Assembly: GCF_024868665.1 (NCBI RefSeq)
Contig: NC_079890.1
Location: forward strand, 32,660,317 to 32,724,316
DNA from: Triplophysa rosa
Taxonomy: Eukaryota; Chordata; Actinopteri; Cypriniformes; Nemacheilidae
Direction: 5' to 3'
Length of the DNA stretch: 64,000 nucleotides
Under the pieces are notes generated by a model, which saw only the letters and a program-made list of their open reading frames with translations, ran no database searches and had not been told where the DNA came from. The position numbers were made by a program, and so were the translations under genes. Every line of letters starts with the position of its first letter. Within the stretch, counting starts at the first letter, position 1. Positions 62,790 through 64,000 of this stretch are shown piece after piece.

Positions 62790-63235
62790 GCCCTAAAGTG
62801 GGACACTGCCTATAATGTGGGACACTTAAGGTGTAATGTTTGTAGCTCCCCCCTAAATAAATGAATGACAGTGAAACTATTGGTTAGTCAAAGCTGTGGT
62901 GTCTTGTGATCAAAATCACATGACCTCTCAGATGTCCAGTCATATTTGAGGGTGGAGCAATCAACAAACAAGAAGCACATGGTGTGAAGACTGCCCACAG
63001 GTTAGTGACATTGATATTAAGGAGTATAAATTAATTTTAAACAAAGCAGTCCTGCTACTTTTTGGTCTAATGTGCTTATGAAATGTTTGTCCATCAAAAT
63101 GTAGTATAAACTTTTATGTATAAACTTCATATTATTTTTTTAATCAAATTTCCTACTGTCCCACTTTAGGACATGTGGTTTCAAAAAGTGGGACAGTATG
63201 ATTATCCTAATGTGGGACAGTACTTCAGTCAGTCA
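62790..63235. repeat. Fold-back region with five GTGGGACA motifs
   Basis: CCTAAAGTGGGACACT near 62794 and its inverse ACTGTCCCACTTTAGG near 63157. Further GTGGGACA at about 62819, 63188 and 63213. Confidence 0.7.
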
Positions 63236-63319
63236 AAAATGTGTGGTGTGGCATGGTTTGTGGGTTTATATATTTTATATATTTTTTGCAATATTAGAAT
63301 GCTATTACTGCAGATGTTT

Positions 63320-63473
63320 AAAGGAGTAGTTCACCTCCAAAATGTAAATTTTGTCATTATTTACTCACCGTTTTGTCATTTCAAACCTGTACAACTTTCT
63401 TTCTTTTGCACAAAAGTAGATATTTTGAAGAATGTTGTTAACATCCCCCCCATTCAATGCATGTTGTTGTTAT
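63320..63473. repeat. Half copy of the palindromic MITE, cut by an LTR
   Basis: AAAGGAGTAGTTCACCTCCA to the mid-point region at 63470; the LTR begins at 63474. Confidence 0.8.
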
Positions 63474-64000
63474 TGTCATGGCTCTGCTTCATTTAGTCAT
63501 GTTTTTCTAGGTCCTGTAGCAGAGTCATGGCAAAGCCTTTGGTTATGTGTGGAGAGAAACATATTATTGTCCTTTTGACAATAATATACGTTCTCTCCAG
63601 TGTCTCGTCTCTGTTCCCGCCATCTCGTTTCCTAGTTATCTTTCCCTGAGTGTTTAATGTCCCACACCTGCCCCGTGTAATTATCCCTCGTTTGTCTTCC
63701 CTATATATACCCTCTTGTTTCTTTGTCCTGTGCTCGTGTATTTCGTTCAATGTGTGCGTGCTATGCCTTGTGCTATATTCAGTTCGTCTTGTCGCTCGTC
63801 CTATGTTTCCGGTATTGCCTGTTCCTGTCGTGTTGGTTTTTTCGTCTCAGTAAGTGTTTAGTTTAGTTTAGTTCAAGTGTTTTATTCAGTTTAATGTCAG
63901 TTAGTCCTCGTGCTGTACTTGTTTATGGTTTGCTTGTTCCTGTATTTTGCCCCATCGTGGGTCTTTGTGTTCTGCTTATTATTTATAATAAATATCTTGT
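63474..64000 (+). mobile_element. LTR of a retrotransposon, running off the window
   Basis: TGTCATGGCTCTGCTTCATT onward, + orientation, same family as 52185-52696. Shows TATA-like CTATATATACC at 63701 and AATAAA at 63988, so U3-R order is as expected. Contains the ATATTATTGTC / GACAATAATAT stem-loop (63559-63587). Whether solo or full-length cannot be seen. Confidence 0.8.

Overview
The window is vertebrate nuclear DNA, most likely from a cypriniform teleost (a carp-like fish or loach). It has short, phase-consistent exons in long AT-rich introns, and a very dense load of fish-type repeats. These include palindromic MITEs with ends like AAAGGGATAGTTCACCC, several hAT families with 8-bp target duplications, LINE tails of the GTAAGTCGCTTTGGATAAAA type, and tRNA-derived SINEs. 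The lineage is inferred from repeat style and synteny only.

Left (1-7.9 kb, + strand): the last four coding exons of pacsin3, covering the linker and SH3 domain; the F-BAR exons lie off the left edge. Its 3' end converges on fadd (- strand, stop 9975, start 11520), a complete two-exon death-domain adaptor of 191 codons.

Centre (13.5-45.0 kb, - strand): a complete anoctamin-1 gene, ano1. I reconstructed 25 coding exons; all phases match and the sum is 2910 nt (969 codons plus stop). All six Ca2+-coordinating residues of the TMEM16 site are present, but the acidic first cytoplasmic loop is much shorter than in mammalian ANO1. ano1 followed by fadd on the same strand matches the human 11q13 arrangement. 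The introns hold nested transposons: a hAT element starting 7 nt past the exon 15 donor, an inverted pair of hAT elements 58 bp from exon 7, and a four-level nest in intron 3.

Right (45-64 kb): no recognised protein gene, but two unnamed candidate transcription units. On the + strand (50.8-53.6 kb), a CCAAT-bearing promoter region and a first exon precede four tandem 54-55 bp exon-like cassettes with splice sites, one split by a solo LTR. On the - strand (60.1-58.8 kb), a GC-rich first exon precedes two duplicated, perhaps mutually exclusive exons and a last exon; one splice path gives a 111-codon ORF. The rest is transposon debris: two LINE reverse-transcriptase fragments, solo LTRs with target duplications, a hAT nest, a GC-rich hairpin with arms of about 80 bp, and an LTR running off the right edge.

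The named genes are not an operon. PACSIN proteins act in membrane curvature and endocytosis, FADD in death-receptor signalling, and ANO1 is a Ca2+-activated Cl- channel. They are neighbours by synteny, not by pathway.
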